Source: Novosphingobium sp. 32-60-15
Lineage (GTDB): Bacteria; Pseudomonadota; Alphaproteobacteria; Sphingomonadales; Sphingomonadaceae
NCBI RefSeq assembly: GCF_002280675.1
Contig: NZ_NCEN01000001.1
Location: forward strand, 1-64,000
Direction of reading: 5' to 3'
DNA length: 64,000 nucleotides
In this document: positions 1-9,540 of the stretch, in pieces
Numbering within the stretch: position 1 is the stretch's first letter
Layout of the letters: every line of letters starts with the position of its first letter
Notes under the pieces: generated by a model
What the model saw: the letters and a program-made list of their open reading frames with translations, nothing else
Database searches by the model: none
Told to the model about the DNA's origin: nothing
Made by a program: the position numbers and the translations under genes

Positions 1-73
1 TTGGCTTTGAAATTCGCAAAAGTCGGTATATGGGTGTGTTAAATAACGCGATGCAGCGGTTTGGGAGTGTTTG
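1..73. other. Left edge, upstream leader
   Basis: These bases precede the first coding region. They carry no complete gene. A purine-rich GGGAG at 63-67 lies a few bases before the ATG at 74 and is the likely ribosome binding site. No copy of the shared TGCGTA-N18-TACGCA dyad found elsewhere in the window is present here, so the promoter of the first operon may lie to the left of the window. Confidence 0.5.
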
Positions 74-1801
74 ATGTCCGATTTACAGGGCGCGGCAGGA
101 CAAGTGCGGGAAGAAGGTGCTGGGTCCGGCAGTCCTGTGTTTGCCGATCCTGTTTTGGCGCGCGTTTCGGGGCCGGGCTCTCCGTTTGAAATAGGGGTGC
201 GTGACGGTTTGCGTCAGTTCGTGCAAGCCCCGTCCGATCTGAACCTGATGATCGAAGCAGCGCGCCGGTTTGGTGACCGGACTTGCGTGGTGGATTTTGA
301 CAGCGCGGGCAACGAGCGGCGTTTGAGCTTTGACCAGCTTTTCGAATGGCGCGATCAACTGGTGCCGATGCTGCATGTGCAGCGTGGTGACCGGGTGGCG
401 ATTGCCATGCGCAACCGTGCCGAATGGCTGGTGGCGTTTCTGGCGGTGATGAAGGCGGGTGGCGTGGCCGTGCTGGTCAACAGCCGGGGATCGGGTCCCG
501 AACTGCTGGCGATGCTGGAAGATGTCGATCCCGCCGTTGTTCTGTGCGATGCCGAGCGGGCGGGTGCGATCCGCGATGCCGGATATGCGGGCCGCGTTCT
601 GGACCTGACCAAGCCTTTTGCGCCTGAAGAAATTGGCCGTCGCGCCAGCGAGTATGCGGCGGATGCGAGTGTGGCAGTTGCGGACGATCCTTGTGCCATC
701 CTGTTTACCTCGGGCACGACCGGGCGGGTGAAGGGGGCGGTGCTTTCGCATCGCAACATGATTACCGGCCTGATGAGCACGCAGATGTCGGGCATGGTTG
801 TGCTGGCCAATATGGCCGCGCAAATGGGGGTGAGCGAGCAGGACCTGATCGCGCGGATGCCGCAACAGGCGGGGCTGCTGGTCTATCCATTGTTCCACGT
901 TTCGGGGCTGGGAGCAGGGTTCCTATCGCCGTTCATGGCCGGATCGAAAGTGGTGATCATGCGCCGCTGGGACGCCGAGGAAGCCGCGCGGCTGATTGCG
1001 GCTGAACAGATCAGCATGTTCAGCGCTGTGCCCACGATGCTGTGGGACATCCTGCACCGCGCACGCACCGAAGGCGCCAGCCTTTCAAGTTTGCGCAATA
1101 TCGGCAGCGGTGGGCAGGCGTTACCGGTCAATCTAGTTGAGGAAGTACATGCACTGTGCCCGCAGGCGCAGATCGGCACCGGCTATGGCATGACCGAATG
1201 TTCGGGCGCGATTGCGCAGGCGGTGGGGCCGGAATTCATGAAGCGACCAGCGGCGGCGGGGCGCGTTTTGCCGATGGTGGAAGTGCGCATCGAAGGGGCG
1301 GATGGTGCGGTTCTGCCGCTTGGCCAGGCAGGCGAGATCGTGGTGCGTGGCGCGCAAGTGATGAGCGGGTACTGGAACCGTCCCGAGGAGACCGCCGCCG
1401 TGCTGACCGCCGATGGCTGGTTGCGTACGGGCGACGTCGGTTATGTTGACGAGGACGGCTATGTTTTCATCGTCGACCGCAAGAAGGACATGGTCATTTC
1501 GGGCGGGGAGAACATCTATTGCGCCGAGGTGGAGCGCGCCCTTGGCATGATGCCGGGACTGACCGAATGCGCCGCCTTTGGCTTGCCCGACGAGCGGCTG
1601 GGCGAACGGCTGGTGGCGGTGGTCGTGGTCAGCGGCTTGACCGAGGCCGAGATTATCGAAGGCGTAGCGACGCAACTGGCGCGTTACAAAGCGCCCACGC
1701 GCGTCGTTATCAGCGAAACAACACTGCCGCGCAATGCGCTGGGCAAGGTCGACAAGATCGCCCTGCGCGCCTTGTGGCCGCAGCTTTCAGGAGAGAATTG
1801 A
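74..1801 (+). CDS. Acyl-CoA synthetase (AMP-forming), probable steroid side-chain CoA ligase
   Basis: A 575-residue class I adenylate-forming enzyme that would activate a carboxylic acid with ATP and CoA. Visible motifs in order: P-loop TSGTTGRVKG near residue 212, YGMTEC near 371, GWLRTGD near 447, the hinge DRKKDMVISGGENI near 469, and the catalytic Lys in GKVDK near 556. ATG at 74 was preferred to the in-frame TTG at 71. It is followed after one base by an amidohydrolase-fold gene, so the two are probably co-transcribed. Placement beside a Rieske oxygenase and an amidase in a steroid island suggests the substrate is the side-chain carboxylate of a bile acid or related steroid acid; this is inference from context. 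It is distinct from the FadD3-like ligase at 57531. Confidence 0.88.
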   Translation: MSDLQGAAGQVREEGAGSGSPVFADPVLARVSGPGSPFEIGVRDGLRQFVQAPSDLNLMIEAARRFGDRTCVVDFDSAGNERRLSFDQLFEWRDQLVPMLHVQRGDRVAIAMRNRAEWLVAFLAVMKAGGVAVLVNSRGSGPELLAMLEDVDPAVVLCDAERAGAIRDAGYAGRVLDLTKPFAPEEIGRRASEYAADASVAVADDPCAILFTSGTTGRVKGAVLSHRNMITGLMSTQMSGMVVLANMAAQMGVSEQDLIARMPQQAGLLVYPLFHVSGLGAGFLSPFMAGSKVVIMRRWDAEEAARLIAAEQISMFSAVPTMLWDILHRARTEGASLSSLRNIGSGGQALPVNLVEEVHALCPQAQIGTGYGMTECSGAIAQAVGPEFMKRPAAAGRVLPMVEVRIEGADGAVLPLGQAGEIVVRGAQVMSGYWNRPEETAAVLTADGWLRTGDVGYVDEDGYVFIVDRKKDMVISGGENIYCAEVERALGMMPGLTECAAFGLPDERLGERLVAVVVVSGLTEAEIIEGVATQLARYKAPTRVVISETTLPRNALGKVDKIALRALWPQLSGEN

Positions 1802-1802
1802 T

Positions 1803-2669
1803 ATGGCCATGCCAACCGATATCGGCATCATTGATTGCATGCTTGGCATTCCCGATGCCGAAGACCGCGCCGAGTGGTTTGCGCCGTTCCGTCCGCTGAT
1901 CAAGGACAAGCAGACGCTAAGCCAGTTTGCCATGCCCGCACAATATATGTTCAAGGACATCCCGCAATCGGGCGAACAGGATGATTACATCGCCTGGACC
2001 GTGGCGCAGATGGACAAGCACAATGTCCAGCGCGCGCTGGTGGGGTGGAACGATAATGACACATCGCACCGCGCCAAGGAAATGTACGGCGACCGGTTCT
2101 TTTTCGATCTGCCGGTTGATCCCAATCAGGGTGTTGAAGGCATCCGCCGGATCAAGCGTATCCATGCCGAAGTGGGTTTGAGCGCGGTGAGCGTGTTTCC
2201 TTCGGGCACGCTGCCGCAAGTGGCGATCAATCACAAATACATGTTCCCGCTTTATGCAGCGTGTGAGGAAATGGGCCTGCCGATCCTGCTGAACGTAGGC
2301 ATTCCCGGCCCGCGCATTCCGATGGAAACGCAGAAAGTGGAGCACCTCGACGAGGTGTGCTGGTTCTTCCCCGAATTGAAGGTGGTGATGCGCCACGGGG
2401 CCGAGCCGTGGGAAGCACTGGCCGTGAAGCTGATGCTGAAATGGCCGAACCTGTATTATTCGACCAGCGCCTTTGCCCCCAAGCATTACCCCAAGGCGAT
2501 CATCGATTATGCCAACACGCGCGGGGCCGACAAGATCATCTACGCCGGGTACTTCCCGATGGGCCTCAGCCTCGACCGGATCATGAGCGACATGCAGAAC
2601 GTTCCGTTCAAGGACGAGGTGTGGCCCAAGTTCCTGCGCGAAAACGCGATCAAGGTGTTCGGGCTTTAG
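1803..2669 (+). CDS. Amidohydrolase-fold (ACMSD/Amidohydro_2-like) protein with missing metal ligands
   Basis: A 288-residue protein resembling the Amidohydro_2 family of TIM-barrel hydrolases and decarboxylases. The family normally carries an N-terminal HxH pair, a middle His and a C-terminal Asp in a GSDxP motif. Here the N-terminus reads IGIIDCMLGIP with no HxH, the C-terminal motif reads YAGYFPMG with no Asp, and only VMRHGAEPW near residue 194 keeps a typical His. Start ATG 1803 follows CAGGAGAG, one base after the ligase stop. The tight coupling to the CoA ligase suggests a role on the activated steroid acid or a structural role; the ligand loss argues against ordinary metallo-hydrolase chemistry. 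Function unknown. Confidence 0.75.
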   Translation: MAMPTDIGIIDCMLGIPDAEDRAEWFAPFRPLIKDKQTLSQFAMPAQYMFKDIPQSGEQDDYIAWTVAQMDKHNVQRALVGWNDNDTSHRAKEMYGDRFFFDLPVDPNQGVEGIRRIKRIHAEVGLSAVSVFPSGTLPQVAINHKYMFPLYAACEEMGLPILLNVGIPGPRIPMETQKVEHLDEVCWFFPELKVVMRHGAEPWEALAVKLMLKWPNLYYSTSAFAPKHYPKAIIDYANTRGADKIIYAGYFPMGLSLDRIMSDMQNVPFKDEVWPKFLRENAIKVFGL

Positions 2670-2713
2670 ACGAGATCGGGGCTGGGAAGTCTGCCCCGTA
2701 GTTCAGGCAAAAT

Positions 2714-2744
2714 CCGGGCGGAAAAGACAACCCATTCCGCCCGG
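2714..2744. terminator. Perfect hairpin between two co-directional operons
   Basis: A 10-bp perfect inverted repeat, CCGGGCGGAA at 2714-2723 and TTCCGCCCGG at 2735-2744, with an 11-base loop and no long T run afterwards. It lies in the 119-bp gap between the amidohydrolase-like gene and the Rieske gene, so it may terminate or attenuate transcription there. Confidence 0.6.
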
Positions 2745-2788
2745 TCGCGCCCCGCAATTGTGCAGGCGCTTGAATTGGGAGACCGGCG

Positions 2789-3871
2789 ATGAGTGCCAAT
2801 GATCAGAAAGCGGCAACCGATGCGCGCACCGCGCCTGTGGCGGTGTGGCAGATCCTCGACAAGCTGAAAGGGCAGGACCTGACCAACTGGCGCACCGCGG
2901 CGGTCGAGGGCCGCGCCTCTGTGGCCGAGCGCAATCTGGATATCGGCATTCCGTTCGGCTGGTATCCGGTGGAACTGGCCGCGAACCTTGCCGTGGGCGA
3001 GGTCAAGCCGATGCGCTATTTCAGCAAGGATCTGGCGATGTGGCGCGGCGAGGACGGGCAGGTCCGCGTGATCGATGCCTATTGCAAGCATCTGGGCGCG
3101 CACATGGGCCATGGCGGCAGAGTGCATGGCAATCTGCTGGAATGCCCGTTCCACGCATGGCGCTATGATGGCGAGGAAGGCGTGGTCAAGGAGATCCCCT
3201 ATTCCAAGTCCATCCCGCCACAAGTGAAGCGCAAATGCACCCGCACCTGGAGCGTGACCGAGGCGAACCGCTGGATCTGGGTGTGGTATCACCCCGAAGA
3301 TGCCGCGCCGCTGTTTGAGGTGGAGCACCTGCCCGAAGCGACCGACCCCGAGTGGACCGATTATGACGTGTTCGAATGGAACGTCTACGGATCGATCCAG
3401 AACATGGCCGAAAACGGCGTGGACGTGGCGCATTTCAAATATATCCACGGCACCGCCGACGTGCCGCTGGGCGATCTGCGCTGGGGCGAATGGGGGCGCG
3501 GCGCCGATGTAAAGGCCAAGATGGGCACGCCGTGGGGCGAGGTCGATGGCCAGATCAGCTATGACACGATGGGGCCGGGGCAGAGCTGGACGCGCTTTAC
3601 CGGCATTTCCGAAACGCTGCTGGTGGCCTGCATCACGCCGGTAGAACTGGACCATGTGCATGTGCGCTTCTGCTTTACGCAGCCACGCGCACAGGCCGAG
3701 GGCGAGCGTGCCGGGGTGGCCCGCGCGATCATCCGCGATATCTGCAAGCAGTTCGATCAGGACAAGATCATCTGGGATCGCCAGAAGTTTGAACCCAACG
3801 CCTATATCTGTGAAGGCGATGGTCCGATTGCGCAGTTCCGCAAATATTACGCAAGGTATTATGTGAAATGA
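2789..3871 (+). CDS. Rieske non-heme iron oxygenase, KshA-like
   Basis: A 360-residue oxygenase alpha subunit. The Rieske [2Fe-2S] site is C99-x-H101 and C119-x2-H122, and the mononuclear iron site is D212, H215 and H220 in the NGVDVAHFKYIHG segment. Length and the lack of a beta subunit fit the 3-ketosteroid 9-alpha-hydroxylase (KshA) group of monooxygenases, which start ring-B opening. GGGAG stands eight bases before ATG 2789. Its last codons overlap the amidase start by four bases (ATGA), so translation is coupled. A second KshA-like protein is at 61895; which of the two is the true 9-alpha-hydroxylase and which acts on another position cannot be settled by eye. No ferredoxin reductase gene is nearby. 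Confidence 0.88.
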   Translation: MSANDQKAATDARTAPVAVWQILDKLKGQDLTNWRTAAVEGRASVAERNLDIGIPFGWYPVELAANLAVGEVKPMRYFSKDLAMWRGEDGQVRVIDAYCKHLGAHMGHGGRVHGNLLECPFHAWRYDGEEGVVKEIPYSKSIPPQVKRKCTRTWSVTEANRWIWVWYHPEDAAPLFEVEHLPEATDPEWTDYDVFEWNVYGSIQNMAENGVDVAHFKYIHGTADVPLGDLRWGEWGRGADVKAKMGTPWGEVDGQISYDTMGPGQSWTRFTGISETLLVACITPVELDHVHVRFCFTQPRAQAEGERAGVARAIIRDICKQFDQDKIIWDRQKFEPNAYICEGDGPIAQFRKYYARYYVK

Positions 3872-5391
3872 CGACGACACGGCGCGAGGCCATTGCCGGC
3901 GGGATTGCCCTTGCGGCAACCGCCGGGCTTCCGGCAGCAGCAGCAGCAACAGCAAAGGCACGAGGAATGGGCGAAGTTCTGGATAGCCACGATTGTCTGG
4001 GGCTGGCAGGCCTTGTGGCCAAGCGCAAGGTATCGGCGGCAGAGCTGCTGGAGGCGGCGATTGCCCGCGCCGAGGCACAGAATCCGAAGTTCAATTTCAT
4101 GGCGCAAAAGCACTATGATTATGGACGGCGGGCGATTGCGGCGGGGTTGCCGGAAGGGCCGTTCCGGGGCGTGCCGTGGCTTTTGAAAGACTTGAATACG
4201 TACATTGCAGGTGAAGTGACCGGCAATGGCAGCCGTCTTTATGCAGGGCAAAAGGCGAGCGTTACGTCGGAACTGGTCAGGCGGATCGAGCGTGCGGGCT
4301 TTGTCATTTTTGGCAAGACTACGACGCCCGAATTCGGCCTGACCGGGACGACCGAAAGCGTTGCGACCGGGGCGACACGCAATCCGTGGAACCCGAAACG
4401 GGTGGCGGGCGGATCATCGGGCGGGGCGGCAGCGGCTGTGGCGGCGGGTGTCATCCCGGCGGCGCATGCAACCGATGGCGGCGGATCAATCCGCATTCCG
4501 GCATCGGCCTGCGGGCTGTTCGGGTTGAAGCCTTCGCGCGGGCGAGTGCCGATGGGACCGGCGCGTACCGAAGGCTGGGGCGGGATGTCGGTGCATCATG
4601 CAGTTAGCCGAACGGTACGCGATTCCGCAGCAATCCTTGATGCGACGCATGGGCCGGAGCTGGGCTCACGTTATAGCGCGCCAACGCCGGAGCGGGCATT
4701 CCTGGCCGAAGTGGGCCGCAATCCGGGCAAGTTGCGGATCGCTTTGATGCTTGCGCCATTTTCAGGCGCGCCGGTCGATCCCGAAGTGCTGGCCGCTACG
4801 CGCGCTGCAGCAAAGCTGCTGGAAAGCCTTGGCCATCATGTGGAGGAGGCCGCGCCGAAGATCGATTTCGCCAGCATTGCCGCGAGCAGCTTTGCCTTGA
4901 TGGCGTCTTCTGTTGCTGCCGATTGCGAAGACCGTGCCAAATTGCTGGGCATCACGCTTGGGCCGGATGTGGTTGAGCGGACGACGATGGAGTTCATCGC
5001 GTTGGGCAAGGGCTATTCCGGCATGGACTTTGCGCGCGGCAACAATGCCTATCAGGCCGCCGCCGTGGCAATTGCGCAGTTCATGGAAAAGTACGACGTC
5101 ATCTTGTCGCCCACGCTTTCCGCACCGCCATTACCATTGGGGCGGATCGGGTTGGATACAGGGCGGAGCATGGCTGAATGGGGGCGCGAGGTTGGCACGT
5201 TCACCGCATTTACCGGCATCTATAACGGAACCGGCCAACCAAGCATGTCACTTCCGCTGGGCATGTCCGCTGACGGATTGCCGATCGGCGTCATGGTTAC
5301 GGGCCGTTATGGCGAGGAAGGGCTGTTGTTCCGGTTGGCCGGGCAAGTAGAGCAAGCTGCGCCGTGGATCGGGCGTCGGGCCAAGGTTTAG
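3868..5391 (+). CDS. Tat-exported amidase-signature enzyme, candidate bile-salt amidase
   Basis: A 507-residue amidase-signature hydrolase. The Ser-cisSer-Lys triad is visible as K107 (LLKDLN), S183 (GGSSGG) and S207 ([11 protein letters not shown]), with spacings normal for the family. The N-terminus [10 protein letters not shown] followed by an Ala-rich hydrophobic stretch to about residue 27 looks like a twin-arginine signal, so the enzyme is probably periplasmic. Start ATG 3868 overlaps the Rieske stop. In a steroid island an exported amidase is a good candidate for cleaving the glycine or taurine amide of conjugated bile salts, a role assigned to amidase-signature enzymes in sphingomonads; substrate is inferred. 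A hairpin follows the gene. Confidence 0.85.
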   Translation: MTTTRREAIAGGIALAATAGLPAAAAATAKARGMGEVLDSHDCLGLAGLVAKRKVSAAELLEAAIARAEAQNPKFNFMAQKHYDYGRRAIAAGLPEGPFRGVPWLLKDLNTYIAGEVTGNGSRLYAGQKASVTSELVRRIERAGFVIFGKTTTPEFGLTGTTESVATGATRNPWNPKRVAGGSSGGAAAAVAAGVIPAAHATDGGGSIRIPASACGLFGLKPSRGRVPMGPARTEGWGGMSVHHAVSRTVRDSAAILDATHGPELGSRYSAPTPERAFLAEVGRNPGKLRIALMLAPFSGAPVDPEVLAATRAAAKLLESLGHHVEEAAPKIDFASIAASSFALMASSVAADCEDRAKLLGITLGPDVVERTTMEFIALGKGYSGMDFARGNNAYQAAAVAIAQFMEKYDVILSPTLSAPPLPLGRIGLDTGRSMAEWGREVGTFTAFTGIYNGTGQPSMSLPLGMSADGLPIGVMVTGRYGEEGLLFRLAGQVEQAAPWIGRRAKV

Positions 5392-5419
5392 GCTGGACAG
5401 GTTGTAAACCCTCCACAGG

Positions 5420-5440
5420 CCCCTCCCTTAAAGGGAGGGG
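5420..5440. terminator. Bidirectional hairpin between convergent genes
   Basis: CCCCTCCCTT and AAGGGAGGGG form a perfect 10-bp stem with a tiny loop at 5420-5440, between the amidase and the convergent crotonase. Position fits a shared terminator. Confidence 0.65.
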
Positions 5441-5454
5441 AGAAGGACTGCGTT

Positions 5455-6258
5455 CTACTTATCGCCAAATTCCGGGGCGCGTTTTTCGATGAAGGCGGCG
5501 ACGGCTTCGTGGTGATCATCGGTGTGATGGGCCAAGGCCTGATATGCGGCGGACAGTTCGAGTAGGGGCGCAAGCTTCATATCTTGCCCTTCGCGCAACA
5601 GGCGCTTGGCCATGCGGGTTGCGTGGCCGGGATTGGCGGCGATGGATCGGGCAATTTCGATTGCGCGTGGCAGAACCTGTTCATGGGCCACCACTTCGGC
5701 CACGAGCCCGTATTCAAGCGCGTGCGCAGCATTAATGGTGTCGCCAGTCAACGTCAGCAGGCTTGTGCGGGCCATGCCGATGATACGGGGCAGTAGCCAT
5801 GCACCACCATCGCCGGGAACAAGCCCAAGCTTTACAAAGCTTTCGGCGAACAACGCCTTTTCTGACGCGATCCGAACATCGCACATACAGGCCAAGTCAA
5901 GCCCGGCACCAATCGCTGGGCCATTGACCGCTGCGATCACCGGCACTTCGAGTTCATAGAGAGCAAGAGGGATCAACTGGATGCCTGTGCGATAGGCTTC
6001 GCGTTGCTGGAAGGGCGAACCTGCGAACATGCCAGCCCTGTCTCGCATGTGCTTGATATTGCCGCCTGCACAGAACGCCTTGCCAGCACCGGTGAGGACG
6101 ACTGCGCGGACGCTGCGATCACGGGTCATCTGGGCGCAAAAGTCGGCAATTTCCTCGCTATGCGCGGTTTCGGAAATGGCGTTGCGATCATCAGGCCGGT
6201 TGAGGGTGGCAATGACGACCGGGCCATCGCGTTCGATCAGCAGGAAGGGTTCGGACAA
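5455..6258 (-). CDS. Enoyl-CoA hydratase/isomerase (crotonase) family protein
   Basis: A 267-residue crotonase. The oxyanion-hole segments FCAGGNIKHM (about residue 62) and NGPAIGAGLD (about residue 115) are present. The positions of the two catalytic glutamates of classical enoyl-CoA hydratase do not carry Glu; an Asp occurs in the PGDGG loop, as in crotonases with isomerase or lyase activity. The start is TTG 6258, since no in-frame ATG lies upstream and an AGAGGA motif stands at suitable distance. It is divergent from a LysR gene at 6393 and near an acyl-CoA dehydrogenase pair, so a side-chain beta-oxidation role is plausible. Confidence 0.82.
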   Translation of the reverse strand: MSEPFLLIERDGPVVIATLNRPDDRNAISETAHSEEIADFCAQMTRDRSVRAVVLTGAGKAFCAGGNIKHMRDRAGMFAGSPFQQREAYRTGIQLIPLALYELEVPVIAAVNGPAIGAGLDLACMCDVRIASEKALFAESFVKLGLVPGDGGAWLLPRIIGMARTSLLTLTGDTINAAHALEYGLVAEVVAHEQVLPRAIEIARSIAANPGHATRMAKRLLREGQDMKLAPLLELSAAYQALAHHTDDHHEAVAAFIEKRAPEFGDK

Positions 6259-6392
6259 TGGACATATCCTCTTTTCAGGCAGGCAGGCAATTCAAACAGG
6301 CGGGGAGGGCCACATGCATCAATGTGCAGTCTGGATCGCTATGCCCTTGCGACTGTGTGTGCTAATATTGATTTTCATTTTTGCAATACACG

Positions 6393-7301
6393 ATGAGTAT
6401 CATGGATCTGCGCCAACTTCGCTATTTCACTGTGCTGGCCGAGACCCTCAATTTTCACCGTGCGGCCGAGCGGCTGAACATGTCGCAGCCGCCGCTGACC
6501 GTAGCAATCCGCAAATTGGAAACAGACCTTGGGGCGGTTTTGTTTGAACGCAATCCCCGTGGCTTGCGCTTGACCGAGGCTGGAATGGCGGCGCTGGGGC
6601 CTGCGCGCGCGGCCTTGATTCAAGCAGAACAAGTGCGCGAGGCTGCGCGGCAAGGAGCGGTGGGGATGCGTGGCCGACTGGTGGTTGGCTTTATCGGATC
6701 CGCTGTCGCGCAATTGCTGCCAAGCATCGTATCGCCATTCCGCAAGGCCTATGCTCAGGTCGAACTGGTGCTGGAAGAAATGACCAGCGTGGAAATCATG
6801 GACGCCGTTGCGGGGCGAAAAGTCGATATCGGGCTTGTCAGGTTGCCGGTGCTTAATGCCACGCCGGTTGCAATGGACGTGATCGACCACGACAGCCTGA
6901 TCGTGGCGCTTCCCGATAATGATCTGCCCGAAGGTGCATCCGCTTTGCATCTGGCGGCGCTGAAAGACAGGCCGTTTATCATGTACGCGCCGATCAGCGT
7001 TTTGCATTCTACCATCCGGCTTGCATGCCAGACTGCCGGATTTGTGCCGCAAGTGTCACAAGAAGCAGGGCAGGTGCAGACGATTTTAAGCATGGTACAG
7101 GCGGGCCTTGGTGTGGCGCTGGTGCCGGCAAAATCAGCGCGGTTTGCGCCTGCGGGCGTACGGCTTGTCCCATTGGTCGAGCCTATCCCCATTGAAACGG
7201 GATTGGTGCGGGCGCTGGATGCCGGGCCGCTGGCCGACAATTTCGTGAAGGCAGCGCTTGCGATACGCGATAGCGTTTCGGTATCGCATCGGCCAAAATA
7301 A
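6393..7301 (+). CDS. LysR-family transcriptional regulator
   Basis: About 302 residues. The N-terminal winged helix-turn-helix (DLRQLRYFTVLAETLNFHRAA, then SQPPLTVAIRKLE) is classic LysR, followed by a periplasmic-binding-like effector domain from about residue 95. The start could be ATG 6393 or ATG 6402 (MDLRQLRYF); neither has a strong Shine-Dalgarno. The gene is divergent from the crotonase and 72 bp upstream of a co-directional acyl-CoA dehydrogenase pair, so it probably controls one or both. A weak TATTG/CAATA pair at 6366-6388 in the divergent gap may be its site. Effector unknown. Confidence 0.88.
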   Translation: MSIMDLRQLRYFTVLAETLNFHRAAERLNMSQPPLTVAIRKLETDLGAVLFERNPRGLRLTEAGMAALGPARAALIQAEQVREAARQGAVGMRGRLVVGFIGSAVAQLLPSIVSPFRKAYAQVELVLEEMTSVEIMDAVAGRKVDIGLVRLPVLNATPVAMDVIDHDSLIVALPDNDLPEGASALHLAALKDRPFIMYAPISVLHSTIRLACQTAGFVPQVSQEAGQVQTILSMVQAGLGVALVPAKSARFAPAGVRLVPLVEPIPIETGLVRALDAGPLADNFVKAALAIRDSVSVSHRPK

Positions 7302-7373
7302 ATATTTGATCCGATGACCCGCCAAGCACATCAAAGCGGCAGTCTGATATTGTTCCAGTAAGGACCAACCGCC

Positions 7374-8522
7374 GTGTTCGATACATTCACGCTTGCACCT
7401 TTGCCGCCAGAGGATGAAGCAATCCGCCCGCAGATCCGCGCCTTTATCGAGCGTGAGATTGCCGGGATGCCTTTGGCAAAGCGCGCGCGGACGTGGATGG
7501 GCTTTGATCCTGAATTCAGCCGTGCGCTGGGGCGCGAAGGGTTTTTGGGACTGACGTTGCCAAAGGCCTATGGCGGGCAGGAGCGTGGACCGTTCGCACG
7601 CTTCGTGGTGGTTGAAGAGCTGTTGATTGCGGGCGCGCCGGTTGCCGCCCACTGGATTGCCGATCGTCAAAGCGCACCGCTGCTCTTGAACTTCGGGACC
7701 GAGCATCAGCGCCAGAAGTACATTCCCGCCATCTGTCGGGGGGAGCAAATATTCTGCATCGGCATGAGCGAGCCGGGATCGGGATCGGATCTGGCCAGCG
7801 TTCGGACCCGGGCAGAACGGACGCCTGCTGGCGGCTGGCTGGTCAACGGACAGAAGATCTGGACGACCAATGCGATGCATTCTGACTACATGATTGCGCT
7901 GATCCGCACATCGGGTTCGGCGGCAGATCGCAATGCGGGGTTGTCGCAACTGATCATCGATCTGAAGGCGCCGGGAGTTACGATCCGTCCGATTGTCGAT
8001 CTGACCGGCGATGCCCACTTTGCCGAAGTTTTCTTTGAAAACGTGGAGTTGGGCGACGATGCTCTGGTCGGCAATGAAGGTGAGGGCTGGAGCCAGGTCG
8101 TGGCTGAACTGGCGTTTGAACGCTCTGGCCCCGAACGCATCTATTCCAGCGCGCTTTTGCTGGACGCCTGGGTGCGGCATGTGCGGGCCGTGGGGCGGAC
8201 AGATTGTGCCGCACTGATCGGGCGGCTGACGGCGGAACTGGCAACTTTGCGCGCCATGTCCATTGCCTGCACCGCGCGATTGGCACTGGGTGAAAGCCCG
8301 GTGGTGGAAGCCAGTATCGTCAAGGACCGGGGCACAACGTTCGAACAGGAATTGCCCGTGGTCATCGCCGATGATCTGGCGGCCCATCCTGACGAAGCAG
8401 TTGATCCGGAACTGTACCGCACGCTGACATACCTGACACATATTTCACCAAGCTTTTCGTTGCGCGGAGGTACGCGCGAGATCTTGCGCGGGATCATCGC
8501 GCGCGGAATGGGCCTGCGATAA
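7374..8522 (+). CDS. Acyl-CoA dehydrogenase, large-type subunit
   Basis: A 382-residue acyl-CoA dehydrogenase with the full N-terminal, middle and C-terminal domains; IGMSEPGSGSDLASV near residue 130 and GQKIWTTNA near 160 are the FAD/substrate segments. Start GTG 7374 is preceded by AAGGA. The gene is followed 13 bp later by a shorter acyl-CoA dehydrogenase, the arrangement typical of alpha2beta2 heterotetrameric steroid side-chain dehydrogenases. The likely substrate is a steroid side-chain acyl-CoA; this is inference from the pairing and location. The C-terminal GGTREILRGIIARGMGL is the usual family end with slight variation. Confidence 0.87.
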   Translation: MFDTFTLAPLPPEDEAIRPQIRAFIEREIAGMPLAKRARTWMGFDPEFSRALGREGFLGLTLPKAYGGQERGPFARFVVVEELLIAGAPVAAHWIADRQSAPLLLNFGTEHQRQKYIPAICRGEQIFCIGMSEPGSGSDLASVRTRAERTPAGGWLVNGQKIWTTNAMHSDYMIALIRTSGSAADRNAGLSQLIIDLKAPGVTIRPIVDLTGDAHFAEVFFENVELGDDALVGNEGEGWSQVVAELAFERSGPERIYSSALLLDAWVRHVRAVGRTDCAALIGRLTAELATLRAMSIACTARLALGESPVVEASIVKDRGTTFEQELPVVIADDLAAHPDEAVDPELYRTLTYLTHISPSFSLRGGTREILRGIIARGMGLR

Positions 8523-8535
8523 GGGAGCGCGCGAC

Positions 8536-9507
8536 ATGAACGAACTTCTGGAACCCTTTGTCCGCATGCTCGAAAACATTGCTGCACCGGCTGCTGTGCG
8601 GGCGGTTGAGCAGGGCGGTTCAGCCGATGCGATGTGGGCTGAAATTGCATCATCGGGCTTTCTTGATGCTCTGGTGAGTGAGGAACAGGGCGGTGCAGGG
8701 CTATCGCTGGCCGAAGTGGAACAGCTTTTCGGCGCGCTTGGAGCCCACGCTGTGCCATTGCCGGTAGGCGAGACGATGATTGCGCGCGCGCTTCTGGCGC
8801 AAGCAGGCGTGGCGGCACCTGATGGGCCGATTGCGCTGGCAACGTCGGCGCTATCGGGACAAGTTGTGCCGTGCGGCCTTGTGGCGGACCATGTGTTGCT
8901 GGACCGGGGTGATGCCCTTACGCTCGTAGCAGTGGCAGATTTGCAGATTGCGCCGCTTGGTATTCACGGTGCGTTGGCGGCGCGCATATCTTGGGGCAAT
9001 GCACCATCAGGGGCGGTTTTGCCGCGCCCTGCCAATGGTTTGCGCCCTGTCGCGGCAGCGTTGCGTGCGGCGCTGATTGCCGGGTGTGCGGGGCAGTTGT
9101 GCACGATGACATCCAATTACGCCAACGAACGGGTGCAGTTTGGCAAGCCGATCGGGCGTCAGCAGGCGTTGCAGCAGAACCTGGCCGTGATGGCCGAGGA
9201 CATGATCGCTGCGCGGATTGCGGCACAACTGGGATGTGCTGGCGGGCTGGATATCAGCCTTGCCGCAGCGGCCACGGCAAAGGCCACGACATCAGGCATC
9301 GTGCCCCGCTTTGCCGCCACCGCCCATGCGGTGCACGGCGCAATCGGTGTGGCCGAAGAATATGACCTGCAATTGCTGACGCGGCGCTTGCACGAATGGC
9401 GGCTGGCCGATGGATCAGAAGGTTATTGGAACGAATTGCTGGGGGCCAAGCGGCTGGAAAGCGATGCCTCGACGCTCGATTGGGTGCGCGCCGAGGTATT
9501 TGCCTGA
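8536..9507 (+). CDS. Acyl-CoA dehydrogenase, small-type partner subunit
   Basis: A 323-residue divergent acyl-CoA dehydrogenase, short through the middle beta domain. VQFGKPIGRQQALQQNLAVM near residue 205 matches the C-terminal helical domain of the family, and VHGAIGVAEEYDLQ near 265 the segment after it. GGGAG precedes ATG 8536. It should pair with the 7374 product, as in heteromeric dehydrogenases of steroid degraders. It converges on the BaiE-like gene with only 33 bp between stops. Confidence 0.85.
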   Translation: MNELLEPFVRMLENIAAPAAVRAVEQGGSADAMWAEIASSGFLDALVSEEQGGAGLSLAEVEQLFGALGAHAVPLPVGETMIARALLAQAGVAAPDGPIALATSALSGQVVPCGLVADHVLLDRGDALTLVAVADLQIAPLGIHGALAARISWGNAPSGAVLPRPANGLRPVAAALRAALIAGCAGQLCTMTSNYANERVQFGKPIGRQQALQQNLAVMAEDMIAARIAAQLGCAGGLDISLAAAATAKATTSGIVPRFAATAHAVHGAIGVAEEYDLQLLTRRLHEWRLADGSEGYWNELLGAKRLESDASTLDWVRAEVFA

Positions 9508-9540
9508 ACAGTCAGGTAGCGTCGTGGCTTGTTCGCGGCG

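Noticed and set aside
2666..4078. A 470-codon minus-strand open frame opposite the Rieske gene
   Set aside because: Pro/Leu/His-rich translation without family features; the Rieske ligands on the plus strand are intact.
6366..6388. TATTG/CAATA pair as a LysR operator before the 6393 gene
   Set aside because: Only five bases per arm in an AT-rich gap; too weak to list as a feature of its own.
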